From positions 1 to 64,000 of the forward strand of contig NZ_JAAVTO010000001.1 in the NCBI RefSeq assembly GCF_013185065.1: 64,000 nt of DNA. Reading direction: 5' to 3'. A program made the position numbers and the translations under genes. How positions within the stretch are numbered: position 1 is the first letter of the stretch; each line of letters begins with the position of its first letter. Below the pieces are notes generated by a model that saw nothing but the letters and a program-made list of their open reading frames with translations, had not been told where the DNA came from and searched no databases. This DNA comes from Adlercreutzia sp. ZJ473 (lineage in GTDB: Bacteria > Actinomycetota > Coriobacteriia > Coriobacteriales > Eggerthellaceae). Of the stretch, positions 8,546-15,914 are shown piece by piece.

Positions 8546-8827
8546 CTACGCGCTCGGCGTCTCCTTCATAACCTTCAGAAGCGTCTCGTAGATCTCGCGC
8601 AGCCCCTGGTCGTACAGGGGGCCTTCGCTGTAGGCGCTGATGCGCTCGAAGATCTCGCCCTCGCGCGCGGGGTCGTAGAGCTTCATGCCGAGGGTCGGCT
8701 TGAGCTCGCGGATGGCCAGGGAGTGGCCGGCGCGCTCGTTGATGAGCGCCACCAGCTGCCGGTCGATCACGTCGATCGCGGCGCGGTGCGCCTCGAGTTC
8801 CATGCGTGCGTGGCTCGTGTCAGGCAT
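8546..8827 (-). CDS. aroQ: Chorismate mutase, AroQ type
   Basis: All-helical AroQ chorismate mutase (93 residues) converting chorismate to prephenate. Family residues are visible: R-x-x-I-D-x-I-D-R-Q-L-V-A-L-I-N-E-R near the start and the following helices with LYDPAREGEIFERI. ATG 8827 (MPDTSHAR) is preceded by AAGGAAGG, a strong ribosome site. Its promoter, leader and first 21 codons are duplicated almost exactly at 10482-10654; this copy keeps the intact gene. It is the first gene of a two-gene unit with the DAHP synthase. Confidence 0.88.
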   Translation of the reverse strand: MPDTSHARMELEAHRAAIDVIDRQLVALINERAGHSLAIRELKPTLGMKLYDPAREGEIFERISAYSEGPLYDQGLREIYETLLKVMKETPSA

Positions 8828-8939
8828 GGTTCGTTCCTTCCTTGGGTTCAAGCGGTAACGAGAAACGGCCCCCGCCAGGCGAGGGCCACTCGTGTGGTGC
8901 CATGATAGCAAAAGGCTTGTCCGGGGCGGCGAACTTCTT
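8765..8939 (-). repeat. Direct repeat, copy 1: aroQ promoter, leader and first codons
   Basis: About 175 bp that recur in the same orientation at 10482-10654 with only a few changes (for example CCCCC versus CCCC at 8870 and CACTCG versus CGCTCG). It contains an extended -10 TGCTATCAT at about 8900-8908, a GC-rich hairpin (GGCCC...GGGCC), the AAGGAAGG ribosome site and the first 21 codons of aroQ. The repeat ends exactly where the coding frames of the two downstream genes diverge. The duplication is seen; its mechanism is inference. Confidence 0.92.
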
Positions 8940-8966
8940 TGGTTAGAGCGCCACGACGTTTCTGGA

Positions 8967-9338
8967 TCACCAGAAGAAGATGGCGTTGATCGTGAAGTAC
9001 AAGATGAGCAACACGACGATCCCAATGGCGATGCCCACGATGGCAATCCACCATCTGATCCATTTCTTTGCTCGCCCTACATCGTTGTAGATCGAGTTCA
9101 GCTGAACAGCATCTAAGTTCTTTTCGCGCACGTCTTGGACGTCGAGGTCGTGTACCAACTCGTCAAGGCTCAGGCCGTAGTAGTCGCTCAGCAGAACAAG
9201 GCGTTGGAAATCCGGATAGGATTGCGCCAGCTCCCACTTGGAGATCGTCTGTCTTGACACCCCGAGCTCGTTTCCTAACTCCTCTTGGGAAAGGTGCTTT
9301 GATTTTCTCAGCTCGATGAGCTTTTCGTTGAAGTTCAT
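8967..9338 (-). CDS. XRE-family transcriptional regulator with C-terminal membrane helix
   Basis: The N-terminal 60 residues form a Cro/cI helix-turn-helix: LIELRKSKHLSQEELGNELG, then VSRQTISKWE, then YPDFQRLVLLSDYYGLSLDEL. The C-terminus has one hydrophobic segment (WWIAIVGIAIGIVVLLIL), so the repressor is probably membrane-anchored, a layout common in Firmicutes and Coriobacteria. ATG 9338 is preceded by AAGGAGGAAG, an excellent ribosome site. The gene is less GC-rich than its neighbours and lies between the two copies of the aroQ 5' repeat. Target genes are unknown. Confidence 0.87.
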   Translation of the reverse strand: MNFNEKLIELRKSKHLSQEELGNELGVSRQTISKWELAQSYPDFQRLVLLSDYYGLSLDELVHDLDVQDVREKNLDAVQLNSIYNDVGRAKKWIRWWIAIVGIAIGIVVLLILYFTINAIFFW

Positions 9339-9690
9339 TTCTTCCTCCTTATGCGGTTGAGCAATGTGTGCAACGTTGCGGCTCAAATGTATCGAGCGAT
9401 GGGGAGGGCAATCAACCAACAATGGTTTGCGATATGTCAACTCAGAACGGCATCTCAGCAAGAACAGGATCCTTCATCGTTAGATTCTGCCATCATAGAG
9501 GTTGGTGAGAAGAGGTTGCGAAACTACAGGGCGAACCTCAGGCATCTTTAAGGCAAGATGGCAAGCTGGGACAAAGTGTGCAAGTGAAATGACAGCTTCG
9601 GAACCATTCGAGTTAAATAGGTGCAGAACCATGTCGCTCAACAGCCATTTCTTTTTAACAGCCTTTTTGACCCGACTGTTAGAAAGAGTG
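9339..9690. other. Lower-GC intergenic stretch without a convincing gene
   Basis: This stretch is visibly more A+T-rich than the rest of the window. Open frames exist on both strands, but none has codon use like the local genes, a ribosome site or recognisable motifs. It probably holds the xre promoter at its left end and decayed DNA to the right. Confidence 0.5.
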
Positions 9691-9817
9691 TCAGATGGCC
9701 TTGTAGGCGCGCTCCTTGCGGCCGCCAGTCTTCTCGAGCAACCCTTCATCGACCATTGCATTAAGCAGCCTTCTCGCCGCGTAGTCCTTTTCGTTAAGCA
9801 GTTTGACAGCGGCGGCT
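9691..9817 (-). pseudogene. Remnant of a winged-helix C-terminal domain
   Basis: Read on the minus strand, about 40 codons end at TGA (9691-9693) with NEKDYAARRLLNAMVDEG followed by LLEKTGGRKERAYK. This resembles the C-terminal winged-helix domain of Fic-like or AlbA_2/RecG-like ATP-binding proteins. An in-frame TAA lies directly upstream and no start or ribosome site is seen, so it is a decayed fragment. The family call is tentative. Confidence 0.5.
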
Positions 9818-9941
9818 GATTAGGCGCTAGGGTTCCGATTGCCATGAATGCCCCGTATTGCTTGATTCAGGACATTGGAAGACACTAGCGGACGATAATC
9901 CCGCAATTTAGGACAATGTCCGCAAATGTCCGGAATCGCCC

Positions 9942-10544
9942 CTACTGGTCTGTCTCGGGTGGCAAAAGATAGCGCCGGCTTCTCGTCGTGCCCGTGGCGA
10001 CGACTCTTCCCTCGGCCACCAGCGCGGAGATGTGGCGCCTCACTGTTCTCCCCGTCACATCGGCGATGGCCGCCACACCGGGCACCGTCGCGTACCCGTA
10101 GTCCCTCATCATCTGGAAGATGACTTCGTCCACGCTAAAGGACGTGCCCATGGCAGATGCGGCGCCTTTGAGGATGGGGATGGATGCCTCGAAGACGTCC
10201 CCCTCGGTCAGCATCGGCTGCGCCCCGCCATACGCCCAGGAGTACTTGAAAAGGTTGCGCGTGCCGCTGCCAAGCGTGTCGGCGCGCCCGATGTTGGCGA
10301 AGAAGTCGGCGATTATGGGGTTCTTGGGCAGTGGGTTGAACCGGTCGGGCGTGAGCGGGCCGATGAAGCGCGGCCTGCTGGCGTTCTCCGTGCGGATGCC
10401 GTCGACGTCTATGACCATCTTCGCCGGGAAGGGGCTCGTGTACTCGCGGTGGATGAGCGTGTTGGCGATGAGCTCGCGGCAGATCACGTCGATCGCGGCG
10501 CGGTGCGCCTCGAGTTCCATGCGTGCGTGGCTCGTGTCAGGCAT
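9942..10544 (-). CDS. Chimeric ORF: AroQ N-terminus fused to C-terminal part of an AlbA_2/RecG-like ATP-binding protein
   Basis: The first 21 codons (MPDTSHARMELEAHRAAIDV, then I) are those of chorismate mutase. The frame then switches without a break to RELIANTLIHREYTSP, IDVDGIRTENASRP, NPIIADFFANIGRADTLGSG and a C-terminal winged helix (VAAIADVTGRTVRRHISALV). That part matches the GHKL-like C-terminal half of AlbA_2-domain transcriptional regulators or RecG-like proteins; the N-terminal AlbA_2 domain is missing. The AroQ ribosome site and leader are duplicated with it, so it could be transcribed. It is most likely a by-product of rearrangement; function is doubtful. Confidence 0.7.
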   Translation of the reverse strand: MPDTSHARMELEAHRAAIDVICRELIANTLIHREYTSPFPAKMVIDVDGIRTENASRPRFIGPLTPDRFNPLPKNPIIADFFANIGRADTLGSGTRNLFKYSWAYGGAQPMLTEGDVFEASIPILKGAASAMGTSFSVDEVIFQMMRDYGYATVPGVAAIADVTGRTVRRHISALVAEGRVVATGTTRSRRYLLPPETDQ

Positions 10545-10654
10545 GGTTCGTTCCTTCCTTGGGTTCAAGCGGTAACGAGAAACGGCCCCGCCAGGCGAGG
10601 GCCGCTCGTGTGGTGCCATGATGGCAAAAGGCTCTCGCGGGGCGGCGAACTTCT
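10482..10654 (-). repeat. Direct repeat, copy 2: aroQ promoter, leader and first codons
   Basis: Near-identical to 8765-8939 in the same orientation. In this copy the -10 reads CATCAT instead of TATCAT. The GC-rich segment at its outer edge forms a complete hairpin with bases beyond the repeat (GCGGGGCG...CGCCCCGC), whereas copy 1 lacks the left arm. This suggests that copy 2 keeps the ancestral upstream flank while copy 1 keeps the intact gene. Confidence 0.9.
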
Positions 10655-10814
10655 TCGCCCCGCCTCGCGGTTTTCCGCTTGCGGCCGGCTGTGAATGCTA
10701 TCACCTCATGTTTCTAAGCTGCCGTTGTTTCTGTCGGGTGATTACAAGCGATAAGCCGTAGCGAGAGCGCGATGAGGCCCACCTGGCGCGGCTCCATGGA
10801 GCACAGGAGATGCT

Positions 10815-11618
10815 TCATCCCCTTTTGGCAATCACGAAGAACGTCATGGACGCGGCATCCTCTGCGATGGGCACGCTTACGCGATTCGCGCGCTTTCCGA
10901 AAAGCTCGATGCCCCAGTCGGTGTCGAAGGTGGGAAGCGATGAGGACCTCACAACCTCGAGATAGTCGTCCATTCCCTCTTGGTATATGAACCGCGCATG
11001 GGGCATGTGGTCGGGGCAGACATTGCCCCAAGACCCCAGAGCTTTGTAGACGAGGAAAACCCCGGTGTCTATCTCGTCAAACGTGACCGATTCCTTGAGC
11101 GCAAAGGGATGGGCGGGCAGAACGGACACATGAAGGTGCTCCGTGCCGAGCTCCCTGCACTCGAGATCGGGGTCATCGAGCTTGTGGGTGAGGATGATGT
11201 ATTGGAACCGGTTGTCTTTGAGGCCGGTTATCAGCTTGTCTTCGTCTTCCTGGGTTACCTCGATATGGGCCGCAGGGAGATCCTTCAGCATCGCGCGCTT
11301 CAAAACGAGGCCCGGAGCCGGAGCGCAGGTGCCGATGCTCACGAGGGTGGAGCCGTCCTGGTTGGCGCGCACATGCTTGACCAGCTCGTCTTCCAAGGCC
11401 AAGATCCTCTTCGCGTATTCGACGGCCATCTCTCCGTTCCCGTTGAGGCGGAGGCGGTTCTTCTCGCGAGTGAAGAGCGGCACCTCCAAGAGCTCTTCGA
11501 GCTTTTGTATGCTGCGTGTCAAAGTAGGCTGGGTTATATGAAGCTTCGAAGCCGCTTCGGACAGCGTCTGATATCGGGAGATTCCCACCAATTGCTCAAG
11601 AAGGTAGAGCTCTATCAC
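10815..11618 (-). CDS. LysR-family transcriptional regulator
   Basis: N-terminal LysR helix-turn-helix is clear: IELYLLEQLVGISRYQTLSE, AASKLHITQPTLTRSIQKLE, then LLEVPLFTREKNRLRLNGNG. The rest is the periplasmic-binding-protein-like effector domain. GTG at 11618 is chosen because GAGGTG lies 6 bases upstream and the HTH begins immediately. The protein is 267 residues, about 25 shorter than usual; the missing part is at the C-terminus. It is divergent from an aldo-keto reductase gene, and the shared 200-bp region contains a T-N11-A type palindrome, so it probably controls that gene and itself. Confidence 0.87.
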   Translation of the reverse strand: MIELYLLEQLVGISRYQTLSEAASKLHITQPTLTRSIQKLEELLEVPLFTREKNRLRLNGNGEMAVEYAKRILALEDELVKHVRANQDGSTLVSIGTCAPAPGLVLKRAMLKDLPAAHIEVTQEDEDKLITGLKDNRFQYIILTHKLDDPDLECRELGTEHLHVSVLPAHPFALKESVTFDEIDTGVFLVYKALGSWGNVCPDHMPHARFIYQEGMDDYLEVVRSSSLPTFDTDWGIELFGKRANRVSVPIAEDAASMTFFVIAKRG

Positions 11619-11715
11619 GAAGGCACCTCGAACAGGACTTGTTCCGTCGTCCAACCAGCCGTTCACATCGTCTGGCTATAAGCATGACGCATAGCCCAAA
11701 TCGCTCTATCGAAAC

Positions 11716-11732
11716 TATACGCCGTGCGTATA
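11716..11732. promoter_or_regulatory. Candidate LysR operator between lysR-type gene and aldo-keto reductase gene
   Basis: TATACG-N5-CGTATA is a perfect 6-bp inverted repeat in the divergent intergenic region and fits the T-N11-A pattern of LysR-family boxes. A further TATAC lies just downstream. Binding by the adjacent regulator is inferred from position. Confidence 0.5.
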
Positions 11733-11818
11733 CCACTATACCTGATTTCGATTTCACAGGCCGCCTCGCACCTCCTATTCTTGAGAAATCACCGAGTCGA
11801 CGACAGAAGGAGATGCCA

Positions 11819-12676
11819 ATGGAATACGCGACTCTGCCCAATGGCCTGAAGATGCCCCTTGAGGGATTCGGGGTCTTCCAAATCCCCGATCTGAAGGAAT
11901 GCGAGGACAGCGTCTACGCTGCGATCAAGAACGGTTATCGGCTCATCGACACCGCCTCCGCCTACGCCAACGAAGAGGCGGTGGGCGCTGCGGTCAAGCG
12001 AGCCGTCGAGGACGGCATCTGCACTCGCGATGAGCTCTTCGTCACCACGAAGCTCTGGATCCAAGATTACCCGGATGCTGAGGCTGCCTTCGAATCGTCT
12101 CTGAAGAAGCTCGGCATGGATTACGTCGACCTCTATCTCCTGCACCAGCCCATAGGCGACTACTACGCAGCCTGGCGCTCGCTTGAGGAGATCTACCGGT
12201 CGGGCAAGGCGAAGGCCATCGGCGTCTGCAACTTCTACTCCGAGCGCATCACCGACCTGTGCCTTCACGTGGACATCAAGCCCATGGTCAACCAGGTGGA
12301 ATGCCATCCGTTCTTCCAGCAGAGCGAAGCTCTGAAGGTAGCGGAAGAATTCGGGTACACGCTAGAGGCTTGGGGCCCGCTTGCGGAAGGAAGCCACGGC
12401 ATCTTCACCCATTCGGCGCTTACCGCCATAGGGGAGAAGCATGGGAAGACGGCGGCCCAGGTGGCGCTTCGCTTCAACGTTCAGCGCGGGATAGTCGTCA
12501 TCCCCAAGTCCGTTCATGAGGAGCGCATCGAGGAGAACTTCGACATCTGGGACTTCGAGCTCACCGACGAGGACATGGAGGCCATCGAAGCCCTCGACCT
12601 CGGTCATAGCGAGATCATCGACCACAACGACCCCGCCACCGCCAAGTTCCTGAGCTCTTTCAGCATCCACGACTAG
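11819..12676 (+). CDS. Aldo/keto reductase
   Basis: NADPH-dependent (beta/alpha)8 oxidoreductase reducing aldehydes or ketones (2,5-diketo-gluconate reductase-like). Catalytic tetrad is visible: Asp and Tyr in DTASAYANE, Lys in TTKLW and His in YLLHQP. The cofactor motif IPKSVHEERIEENF is near residue 235. I place the start at ATG 11819 (MEYATLPNG); AAGGAG ends six bases upstream, whereas ATG 11813 is too close to it. The physiological substrate is unknown. It is divergent from a LysR gene and followed 35 bp later by a cupin gene. Confidence 0.9.
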   Translation: MEYATLPNGLKMPLEGFGVFQIPDLKECEDSVYAAIKNGYRLIDTASAYANEEAVGAAVKRAVEDGICTRDELFVTTKLWIQDYPDAEAAFESSLKKLGMDYVDLYLLHQPIGDYYAAWRSLEEIYRSGKAKAIGVCNFYSERITDLCLHVDIKPMVNQVECHPFFQQSEALKVAEEFGYTLEAWGPLAEGSHGIFTHSALTAIGEKHGKTAAQVALRFNVQRGIVVIPKSVHEERIEENFDIWDFELTDEDMEAIEALDLGHSEIIDHNDPATAKFLSSFSIHD

Positions 12677-12711
12677 GCTCGCTGCTATCCGCCAAGATCG
12701 AAAAGGAGAAC

Positions 12712-13155
12712 ATGATGACCCGCATCGCCGATAAAGCCGAGTTCGAGAAGGAAGACACCTTCGGGGTCGGCGCGCCCAACGAGATCTTCGCCCAGTATTT
12801 CGTGGGCGACTCGTTCCTGAAGCCGCTCAACGAACCGGGTTCCTCTCCCGTGTTCGTCGCGAACGTGACCTTCTCCCCGGGATGCCGCAACAACTGGCAC
12901 ATCCACCATGCGAAGGAGGGCGGCGGCCAGATGCTCCTTTGCACCACGGGCGAGGGCTGGTACCAGGAAGAGGGGAAGGAGGCCGTGAGCCTCACCCCCG
13001 GCACCGTGGTGGAGATCCCCGCCAACGTCAAGCACTGGCACGGCGCCAAGAAGGACAGCTGGTTCTCCCATCTGGCAGTCGAGATCCCGGGCGTCGACGC
13101 GAGCAACGAATGGTGCGAGCCTGTGACCGACGAGGTCTACGAGGGTCTCGAGTAG
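12712..13155 (+). CDS. Cupin-domain protein
   Basis: Single-domain beta-barrel cupin (147 residues). Metal ligands are visible in motif 1 (NNWHIHHAKEGGGQ, two His and a Glu) and motif 2 (PANVKHWHGAK). This type often sits beside oxidoreductases and carboxymuconolactone decarboxylase-like proteins in stress or detoxification loci. AAAGGAG precedes the ATG. It is probably co-transcribed with the upstream aldo-keto reductase. Enzymatic activity cannot be inferred. Confidence 0.85.
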   Translation: MMTRIADKAEFEKEDTFGVGAPNEIFAQYFVGDSFLKPLNEPGSSPVFVANVTFSPGCRNNWHIHHAKEGGGQMLLCTTGEGWYQEEGKEAVSLTPGTVVEIPANVKHWHGAKKDSWFSHLAVEIPGVDASNEWCEPVTDEVYEGLE

Positions 13156-13866
13156 CGCTTTCACTTGAGGATTGCCTATCCCGATGAAGACATGGGTTTG
13201 GCAAGGTTTGCCTCAGATCTGGTTGAAGACGGCTATGTGACGTGCGGAGCTTTGAACATGACGGCGGTGCTCGCCAAGCGCGTGACTGAGATGGCACCTG
13301 CTCGATCGCCGGGCGCGTTTGTGACGCCCCGTACCATCTTCCCGACAACGGAAGACGGTGCGGGGCTTTTCACGTTTGAAGGCTACGGCATTCACTCCTT
13401 GACAGGGGATTCGGCGTCCGAGCGGCCGCTCTGGCAGCGAGCGAACGTAGCCTATGCCGTAGTCGTTCCCCTGCAGCGCGATGACGTCCATGGCGCCGTT
13501 GGGCACGAACGCCAGGTCGAGAGCGTCCTCTGTCGAGAGACATGCAGGCACTCGCAGGAGCATCCCCGTGAGGCGCGCGGCGCGCCCGGGCACTTTGGCG
13601 GCGATAGCGAGTCTGTTCGCAGCATGATGGACGGGCTGGGCGGCCACCTCTCGTTCGGCCAGGTGAAGGTGTTTGCGTGCGCCCGCAACTGCGATGCGGC
13701 GACGGCGCGCCTGGTGAGGCGTCTCGCTAAACCGTCTAACAATATATGGGCTCGAGGTCAATCAGCTTGGTCCCAGATGGCCCTTCGTGGCCACTGCATC
13801 ACAACATCACCATCAGTTGATCTGCGCTTACCCCGCGCATCCTGATGGCGTATTCCGATTAATGCA
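13156..13866. other. About 700 bp with no assignable gene
   Basis: Long open frames occur on both strands (226 codons forward from 13165, 182 codons reverse from 13761), but neither has a ribosome site, recognisable motifs or convincing codon use. The forward frame starts only 9 bp after the cupin stop. The segment from about 13740 onward becomes A+T-rich. It could be a decayed gene; I cannot name it. Confidence 0.45.
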
Positions 13867-13894
13867 TTGACAGATTTGAATATATAGATATACT
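13867..13894 (+). promoter_or_regulatory. Promoter of the ArsR-controlled permease operon
   Basis: TTGACA at 13867-13872 and TATACT at 13889-13894, separated by 16 bp, form a near-consensus housekeeping promoter. A start site near 13901 would place the proposed operator right at the beginning of the transcript. Confidence 0.75.
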
Positions 13895-13904
13895 GGCTTC
13901 AACG

Positions 13905-13917
13905 TATTGATGTTTGT
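13905..13917. promoter_or_regulatory. Candidate ArsR operator, copy 1
   Basis: ATTGATGTTTGTC just downstream of the permease promoter is the exact reverse complement of GACAAACATCAAT at 15598-15610, in front of the arsR-type gene. The overlapping TCAACGTATTGA is itself an inverted repeat, typical of ArsR/SmtB sites. Confidence 0.65.
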
Positions 13918-13935
13918 CTATGAATAGGGTAGCGA

Positions 13936-14940
13936 ATGGAAGCAATCGGAACATTTTTGATGGATCAAGTGCTCAAGATGCAGTGGCTATCTGATCTGGT
14001 GGCCATGCTCGTCGGCGCTTTCGGGTTGGATGTCGCCTCCCAATGGGGAGGAACGCTCCATTTCTTCATCTACGACACCATCAAGATCGTCATTCTTTTG
14101 TGCGTGATGATCTTCATCATCAGCTACATTCAGAGCTACTTTCCGCCCGAGCGCAGCAAGCGCATACTCGGAAGGTTCAAGGGTATCTGGGGCAACATCG
14201 TAGGAGCGCTCCTCGGTACGGTGACGCCGTTCTGCGCCTGCTCTTCCATTCCGCTGTTCATCGCATTCACCCGTGCGGGCCTCTCGCTCGGCGTGACCTT
14301 CTCCTTCCTCATATCATCTCCCATGGTGGACATCGCCTCCATCATCCTCATCATGAGCATCTTCGGACCTCATGTAGCGGCCATATACACGATCGTCGGG
14401 CTCGTCATCGCCGTCGTAGGCGGAACCATCATCCAGCACCTGAACATGGACGACCAGGTTGCCGACTTCGTTCGCGGGGAGGCGGTGGATGCCGGTCAGG
14501 CTGAGGCCATGACGAAGAGGGAGCGTGCGTCCTACGCGCTCGGCCAGACCGGCGAGACGTTCAAGAAGGTGTTCCCGTTCATCCTCGTCGGCGTCGCTAT
14601 CGGTGCGCTCATCCACAACTGGATCCCCCAGGGCATCATCGAGGCCGTTCTCGGCGACGGCAATCCGTTCGCCGTGGTGCTCGCAACGCTCATTGGCGCG
14701 CCCGTCTACGCCGACATCTTCGGCACGATCCCCATCGCCGAGGCGCTTTTCGGCAAGGGCGTGGGGCTGGGCACCATCCTCGCGTTCATGATGAGCGTCA
14801 CGGTGCTCTCGATCCCGTCGCTCACCATGCTCTCGCGCGTGGTGAAGCCCAAGCTGCTCGCTACGTTCGTCGGCATTTGCATCGGAGGCATGATCATAAG
14901 CGGATACCTCTTCAACTGGCTGCAACCCCTATTCGTGTAA
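13936..14940 (+). CDS. ArsP/YraQ-family permease (DUF318)
   Basis: Polytopic membrane protein of 334 residues with eight or so hydrophobic segments. The family hallmark TPFCACSSIPLFIAFTRAG, with its conserved cysteines, is at about 96-114, and a second conserved block GAPVYADIFGTIPIAEAL at about 255. Characterised relatives (ArsP) export trivalent methylated or aromatic arsenicals; others have unknown substrates. The neighbouring thioredoxin-like protein, ACR3 remnant and ArsR regulator support a metalloid role. It has a near-consensus promoter with an operator shared with the arsR gene. Confidence 0.85.
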   Translation: MEAIGTFLMDQVLKMQWLSDLVAMLVGAFGLDVASQWGGTLHFFIYDTIKIVILLCVMIFIISYIQSYFPPERSKRILGRFKGIWGNIVGALLGTVTPFCACSSIPLFIAFTRAGLSLGVTFSFLISSPMVDIASIILIMSIFGPHVAAIYTIVGLVIAVVGGTIIQHLNMDDQVADFVRGEAVDAGQAEAMTKRERASYALGQTGETFKKVFPFILVGVAIGALIHNWIPQGIIEAVLGDGNPFAVVLATLIGAPVYADIFGTIPIAEALFGKGVGLGTILAFMMSVTVLSIPSLTMLSRVVKPKLLATFVGICIGGMIISGYLFNWLQPLFV

Positions 14941-14950
14941 GGAGAAGAAA

Positions 14951-15328
14951 ATGGGTTTGTTCGGAAAGATGTTCGGCAAAGACAAGGACGAGAAGAAGAG
15001 CTGCTGCTGCGAGATGGAGATCGTGGAGGCGCCCGAGGACGAAGAGACGACCGACGCCTGCGGCTGCGGACGCGGCTGCGAAGCGCCATTCGGCGACGCG
15101 GTCACGCTCACGGTGCTCGGCCCCGGATGCAAGCGCTGCCATGAGCTCAACGACAACGCGCTCGCCGTTGCGGTGAAGCCGGGCAGGACGGTGAACGTGG
15201 AGTACGTCACCGACCCGATCGCCATAGCTGAGGCGGGCATCATGTCCACGCCCGCGCTTCTCGTGGACGGCAAGGTGGTTTCCCAGGGCAAGGTGCTCAC
15301 GGCTGCCGAAATCGAAGGATTGCTGTAG
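14951..15328 (+). CDS. Thioredoxin-like small redox protein with Cys-rich N-terminus
   Basis: C-terminal 75 residues form a glutaredoxin/thioredoxin fold of the 'redox-active disulfide protein 2' type: LTVLGPGCKRCHELNDNA (CxxC), then IMSTPALLVDGKVV with the cis-proline. The N-terminal third is charged and carries CCC near residue 17 and CGCGRGC near residue 39, possibly extra metal or metalloid ligands. It lies 10 bp after the permease with an AAGGAG site. In other genomes this protein pairs with ArsP/YraQ permeases, so it probably supplies thiols to or senses the transported metalloid. Confidence 0.8.
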   Translation: MGLFGKMFGKDKDEKKSCCCEMEIVEAPEDEETTDACGCGRGCEAPFGDAVTLTVLGPGCKRCHELNDNALAVAVKPGRTVNVEYVTDPIAIAEAGIMSTPALLVDGKVVSQGKVLTAAEIEGLL

Positions 15329-15360
15329 CTGCTGCGGCGACCGGGAAGGAGCGTGCCGAT

Positions 15361-15557
15361 GAGCAAGAATAATGTTCGCGCTTGCGCTTATCTTCCTGGC
15401 CGTTGCCGCAGTCACGTTCGGTTTGGCCTCTGGCGAGGCGTTCGCTGTCATAGTTGGTCCGCTCATCGAGGTTCCTGTGCTGATTCTTCCGGCGAATGCT
15501 TCGCTTGCTTCGGGTAGGAGGTGGCACGTGCTCGGGGGTGGATGCTCGAAAGTCTGA
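15361..15557 (+). pseudogene. acr3: Frameshifted C-terminal remnant of an ACR3 arsenite efflux transporter
   Basis: After MSKNN (frame from ATG 15361) a single-base shift leads into FALALIFLAVAAVTFGLASG and EAFAVIVGPLIEVPVLI, which matches the C-terminal transmembrane end of ACR3-family arsenite permeases (usual ending FGxxSGxAFAxVVGPLxEVPVL). The first nine-tenths of the gene is absent. An ORF of 61 codons from ATG 15372 persists but cannot work as a transporter. It lies between the thioredoxin-like and arsR-type genes, where an ars operon would carry acr3. Confidence 0.75.
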
Positions 15558-15565
15558 AAAGGCAC

Positions 15566-15610
15566 TTGACGAACACGGGCTCCTGCCACAATATATCGAC
15601 AAACATCAAT
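15566..15610 (+). promoter_or_regulatory. arsR-type gene promoter with operator copy 2
   Basis: TTGACG at 15566-15571 is followed after 17-20 bp by an A/T-rich -10 candidate (CAATATATC). The operator GACAAACATCAAT at 15598-15610 overlaps the predicted start site. It is identical, inverted, to the site before the permease gene, so the regulator probably controls both units. Confidence 0.6.
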
Positions 15611-15638
15611 GCCAATCGATAATCAGATGTGGGAGATC

Positions 15639-15914
15639 ATGGATCTAGAGAAGACAGCATTGTTATTCAAAGCACTCGGAGACGAGAACCGGCTTCGGAT
15701 ACTGGAGCTCATTGCTGCGAAGGAGGATCTTTGCGCATGCCGCATACTCGATGAGCTGGAGATTACGCAGCCGACCCTCTCGCACCACATGAAGATCTTG
15801 AAGGATGCGGGTCTGGTCAACGCGCGAAAGCAGGGGCGCTGGATGCATTATTCAATCAGCGACGGCGCCATGCAAGAGGGCATTGAGAGCTTGCAGCGTT
15901 TCTGCATGAGCTAG
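15639..15914 (+). CDS. arsR: ArsR/SmtB-family metalloregulator
   Basis: Small winged-helix repressor released from DNA by arsenite or related metalloids. The DNA-recognition helix is LEITQPTLSHHMKILKDAGL; the metal-site region EDLCACRIL resembles the As(III)-binding ELCVCDL motif of ArsR. The start is uncertain: ATG 15639 (MDLEKTALLFKALGD) begins at the family N-terminus, but ATG 15609 and 15627 are in frame. 15609 lies inside the proposed operator, so I disfavour it. The 3' end overlaps the convergent hypothetical gene by 63 bp. Confidence 0.88.
   Translation: MDLEKTALLFKALGDENRLRILELIAAKEDLCACRILDELEITQPTLSHHMKILKDAGLVNARKQGRWMHYSISDGAMQEGIESLQRFCMS

Noticed and set aside
8828-8940. aroQ leader as a T-box or trp-type attenuator
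   Set aside because: A GC-rich hairpin exists, but I see no T-box sequence, no specifier loop, no run of Trp/Phe/Tyr codons and no long T run after the hairpin.
13165-13845. 226-codon forward ORF after the cupin gene
   Set aside because: No ribosome site, no recognisable domain, and an equally long ORF lies antisense; treated as unassigned sequence.
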